NCBI GenBank assembly: GCA_030592845.1
Contig: JAUVII010000006.1
Coordinates: 1-49,938 of the forward strand
Direction: 5' to 3'
Length of the DNA: 49,938 bases
Source of the DNA: Candidatus Krumholzibacteriia bacterium
Lineage (GTDB): Bacteria; Krumholzibacteriota; Krumholzibacteriia; LZORAL124-64-63
In this document: piece after piece, positions 47,590 through 49,938 of the stretch
Layout: each line of letters begins with the position of its first letter
Position numbering within the stretch: the first letter of the stretch is position 1
Made by a program: the position numbers and the translations under genes
The notes under the pieces: model-generated
Told to the model about the DNA's origin: nothing
The model's database searches: none
The model's input: only the letters and a program-made list of their open reading frames with translations

Positions 47590-48198
47590 ATGTTCCTGCA
47601 ACGGTTGAAACTTGCCCTCGCTCCGGGTGCCTGGTGGTTTCTGAAAAAGACCGTCGATCTTGGCGAAGCACCTTCGGAACCCGAGTGGGGGGATCATCCG
47701 GTCATCTTCGCCTGCCTTCACCGCGACATCATTCCAGCCATCATGTTTGTTCGTCCCTGGCGGCCGGCTCTCCTGGTCAGCAACAGCCCGGATGGAGAGA
47801 TCCTGGTCAAAACCCTCGGCGATGGGAATTACCGGTTCGTCCGGGGAGCCACGGGAACCGATGGCGGCCGGGCCCTGGTTCTGCTTCGCCGCGAGTTGGT
47901 GGCCGGACATTGTGTAGGGGTGGCTGTCGACGGGCCGGAGGGTCCATTTGGATCCATCCGCGAAGGTGTGCTCCATCTGGCCCGGATGACAGGCGTGGCC
48001 GTGATTCCGCTGGTGGCCAAAGCGAGCAGGCCCCTGGTGCTGGACACCTGGGATAGAACAGTGATTCCGGTTCCCTTTCGGAGGGTGGAAATGGAAATTG
48101 GTCCCACCTTGCGGATTCCACATGATGCCCAGGATGTGGATATCACCGAGTCCATCCGTATCCTGGCTGAATTCTACGATGTCCAGGAGGAGCTTTGA
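47590..48198 (+). CDS. DUF374 lysophospholipid acyltransferase-like protein
   Basis: 202 residues. Matches the DUF374/LPLAT family by FACLHRDIIPAIMF (usually with H-x4-D/E), LLVSNSPDGEILVKTL, FVRGATGTDGGRAL and AVDGPEGPFGSIREGVLHLARMTGVAVIPL. These proteins are thought to acylate lipid A or glycerolipids; the HRDIIP segment would be the catalytic motif. Between lpxB and lpxK and overlapping the latter by one base, so a late lipid A acylation role is likely, by inference. Confidence 0.85.
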   Translation: MFLQRLKLALAPGAWWFLKKTVDLGEAPSEPEWGDHPVIFACLHRDIIPAIMFVRPWRPALLVSNSPDGEILVKTLGDGNYRFVRGATGTDGGRALVLLRRELVAGHCVGVAVDGPEGPFGSIREGVLHLARMTGVAVIPLVAKASRPLVLDTWDRTVIPVPFRRVEMEIGPTLRIPHDAQDVDITESIRILAEFYDVQEEL

Positions 48199-49310
48199 TG
48201 CGGATCCTCGACCTGCGCCCCGGAACCGTTCGGCTCATGTCTTCCCTTTGGCGCCAAGGCCACCTGGTTCACGGTGGTTTGTCGGAAAGACCTTCCTCCC
48301 TGAATCCTGTCAGCCGTTTGATGTGCCATGTCTCGGACAGGGTGATTGCCCGCAGGGTGGCCGCGCGCCATTTGGCCGAAAATGGACCCGCCATTGTTTC
48401 GGTGGGAAACCTGGCCCTCGGCGGCACGGGCAAAACTCCCGTCGTGGCGGCACTTGCCTCCGACCTGGCAGCCCGGGGGTGGAAAGGTGCGGTGCTGACG
48501 CGTGGCTTCGGTTCCCCTCTGGCCGGCCCGTTGGCCGTCGAACCAGGCAATGTTCTGGCAGGGGATGAAGCGCGGCTGATGGCGAGCGCCCTGGGCTCTC
48601 ACGGCTGGCCTGTGGTTCAGTCGCGCCATCGGGAACGGGGACTGGGCTATCTGCTGAAAAACCATCCGGGAATCGAGATGGTGATCATCGAGGACGGGCA
48701 TCAAACCGCCCGGGTGGGCCGCCACCTCGATGTGGTCATCCTGGATGCCTGGACAGTCGAGGCCGGGCCCGATGTATCCCGCATCCATCCGGTGACGGGA
48801 TCGGTCATTCCATTCGGTCCGTGGAGGGAATCTTCAACCGGGGCCGCGCGGGCGGGTGTTTGGCTTCTTGAAACGGTGGACGCCGTACCGGCTGAGGGAG
48901 TGAACGGTCAAGCGGTGGCCTCCTTTTCGAGGCACCTGTCCCTGAGGGATCCCGGCGATGGGTCCACGGTGGATACTCCGGCCGGTCCCTGGGCCGTACT
49001 TTCGGGAATCGCCCGGCCCGAGGCATTTGAAAAAGCCCTCCTGAATATCATGGAACACGAACCGGTTTTGTCGGTCCGATGTGGGGATCACGCCGACTAT
49101 ACCCCCAGGGTTACAGGCAGAATTATCCGCGCGGTCATGGATTCGGGAGCGGGCTTCATGGTGACCACGGCCAAGGACTGGGTCAAGCTGGAACCGTTCT
49201 GGTCGGACGGCCCGAGGGTCCTGGTGGCGGATCTGGAGATCAGGTGGGGACATGGCAAGACACTCCCCGAGCTGGTCGGGGAGCGTCTGGGTGCTTTACG
49301 AGGCCGGTAG
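48198..49310 (+). CDS. lpxK: Tetraacyldisaccharide 4'-kinase LpxK
   Basis: 370 residues. Phosphorylates the 4' position of the lipid A precursor. P-loop is SVGNLALGGTGKTP, followed by VLTRGFGS and DEARLMA, and IIEDGHQ with the conserved Asp/His region (typically DDG[FM]QH; here EDGHQT). The C-terminal part is diverged. ATG 48198 has AGGAGG 7 bases upstream. Last gene of the + strand lipid A run; the convergent lipoprotein gene ends 6 bases further on. Confidence 0.93.
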   Translation: MRILDLRPGTVRLMSSLWRQGHLVHGGLSERPSSLNPVSRLMCHVSDRVIARRVAARHLAENGPAIVSVGNLALGGTGKTPVVAALASDLAARGWKGAVLTRGFGSPLAGPLAVEPGNVLAGDEARLMASALGSHGWPVVQSRHRERGLGYLLKNHPGIEMVIIEDGHQTARVGRHLDVVILDAWTVEAGPDVSRIHPVTGSVIPFGPWRESSTGAARAGVWLLETVDAVPAEGVNGQAVASFSRHLSLRDPGDGSTVDTPAGPWAVLSGIARPEAFEKALLNIMEHEPVLSVRCGDHADYTPRVTGRIIRAVMDSGAGFMVTTAKDWVKLEPFWSDGPRVLVADLEIRWGHGKTLPELVGERLGALRGR

Positions 49311-49315
49311 TCCGG

Positions 49316-49906
49316 TTACTCGACGACGGCGCCGATGAAGTTGACCATCAGGCCGGCGGGGATTTCGACCAGGTGGTCGGTGCCCGATACGTGGCCCTTG
49401 AAGGTAAAGGTCGCGGTGGCCGTGAACGTCGGGGCTCCGCCCAAAATGGCCTGGAACCAGCCTGCGTTCTTCATCTCCAATGGTGCGACCAGGACTCCGA
49501 CCACGATGTCGTCGTCGATCGGCACCTTGGCGCTCAGCAGTGCGCCAGTGATATTGTGGTCCGAGAGCGTCGCCGGAGCGTTCGGGTCGGAGGAATTCCA
49601 AGCCAGATCGTATCCGGTGATGATAAACGAGCTGTAGGTCGAATCATCAGGAATGTTCATGGTGCTGTTGTAGGCACGGGAACGAAAGATCACCGGTACC
49701 ATATCGATCGGCACAAAATCGTCGCCGCCGCCGGAGACACCGTCGTTGCCAAGATTCAGGGCCGCAGAAATCAAGGGGGCGCCTTCGTTGACGGTTTCAA
49801 CCTCGCAGACGAGGCGGTTCAGTTCATTGCTGTTATCACTGCACCCGGCCAGGGCAGCCAGGCCCATAACCAGGGCCATCATCGTGATCAGCGCACGGGA
49901 ATTCAC
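49316..49906 (-). CDS. Uncharacterised lipoprotein
   Basis: 196 residues on the minus strand, the only such gene in the window. Signal peptide with lipobox LAALAGC; Cys22 would be lipidated, followed by Ser, so outer-membrane sorting is expected. The mature part is beta-rich and Asp/Asn/Ser/Thr-rich with segments such as TATATFTFKGHVSGTDH, and has no family I recognise. GTG at 49906 is chosen because GGGAGGG is 8 bases before it; ATG 49933 is in frame but lies 6 bases from the window edge, so the upstream context is missing. It converges with lpxK without an obvious terminator. Confidence 0.75.
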   Translation of the reverse strand: MNSRALITMMALVMGLAALAGCSDNSNELNRLVCEVETVNEGAPLISAALNLGNDGVSGGGDDFVPIDMVPVIFRSRAYNSTMNIPDDSTYSSFIITGYDLAWNSSDPNAPATLSDHNITGALLSAKVPIDDDIVVGVLVAPLEMKNAGWFQAILGGAPTFTATATFTFKGHVSGTDHLVEIPAGLMVNFIGAVVE

Positions 49907-49938
49907 AGTTTCACCCTCCCGGTGGACAGACATCCTAA

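Overview
The window is a gene-dense, GC-rich chromosomal segment from a Gram-negative (LPS-making, two-membrane) bacterium. All but one of about 44 genes lie on the + strand, often with stop/start overlaps. The LPS and outer-membrane genes (lpxA, lpxB, lpxC-fabZ, lpxD, lpxK, heptosyltransferases, bamA, bamD, skp, lolC/E, lolD) show that it is diderm. An LpxC-FabZ fusion together with an mcsA-mcsB-clpC block in a diderm, plus frequent TTG/GTG starts, suggests the FCB superphylum or a neighbouring candidate phylum (Gemmatimonadota, Eisenbacteria or Krumholzibacteriota type). That placement is inference, and I cannot name the taxon.

Layout: (1) 1-1560, the 3' part of lexA and a short ImuB-like Y-family protein. 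(2) 1575-4552, a promoter, a small heat-shock protein and Lon. (3) 4610-13250, a surface-glycan cluster: four GT9 heptosyltransferase-like proteins, the heptose phosphatase GmhB, a DUF3108 protein, a GT39-type membrane glycosyltransferase, a phosphoglycosyl transferase and AcpS. (4) 13267-17208, PhzF, acyl-CoA dehydrogenase, a TPR protein and type II dehydroquinase. (5) 17310-21334, EF-P, AccB, PilT and AccC, with pilT bracketed by two terminators. (6) 21306-37077, a long run of overlapping or closely spaced housekeeping genes: ftsK, rimO, an unknown exported protein, bamD, nadD, polA, coaE, prfB (with a programmed +1 frameshift), lysS, lolC/E, lolD, mcsA and an mcsB-like gene. (7) clpC with its own leader and a strong terminator. 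(8) 40042-49310, outer-membrane assembly and lipid A synthesis: bamA, skp, lpxD, lpxC-fabZ, lpxA, lpxB, a DUF374 acyltransferase and lpxK. (9) A lone minus-strand lipoprotein gene at the right edge.

Functionally the window joins envelope building (lipid A, core sugars, BAM, Lol) with protein quality control (Hsp20, Lon, McsA/McsB/ClpC), fatty-acid initiation (AccB, AccC, AcpS, FabZ) and replication/translation functions (PolA, FtsK, EF-P, RF2, LysRS).

The most interesting signal is the McsB homologue. Its fold motifs are recognisable, but all three residues at the positions of the phosphagen-kinase catalytic Glu/Cys/Glu set are replaced (Lys121, Ser167, Gly212). It still sits between a normal-looking McsA and a ClpC that keeps both phosphoarginine-pocket glutamates and a ClpP-docking loop. 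This could be a pseudokinase version of the McsAB-ClpC system. Other items of note are a 14-bp tandem repeat carrying promoter elements before accB, inverted repeats in the hsp20 and clpC control regions, and an uncharacterised exported protein next to bamD. I saw no tRNA, rRNA, CRISPR, insertion sequence or phage gene.
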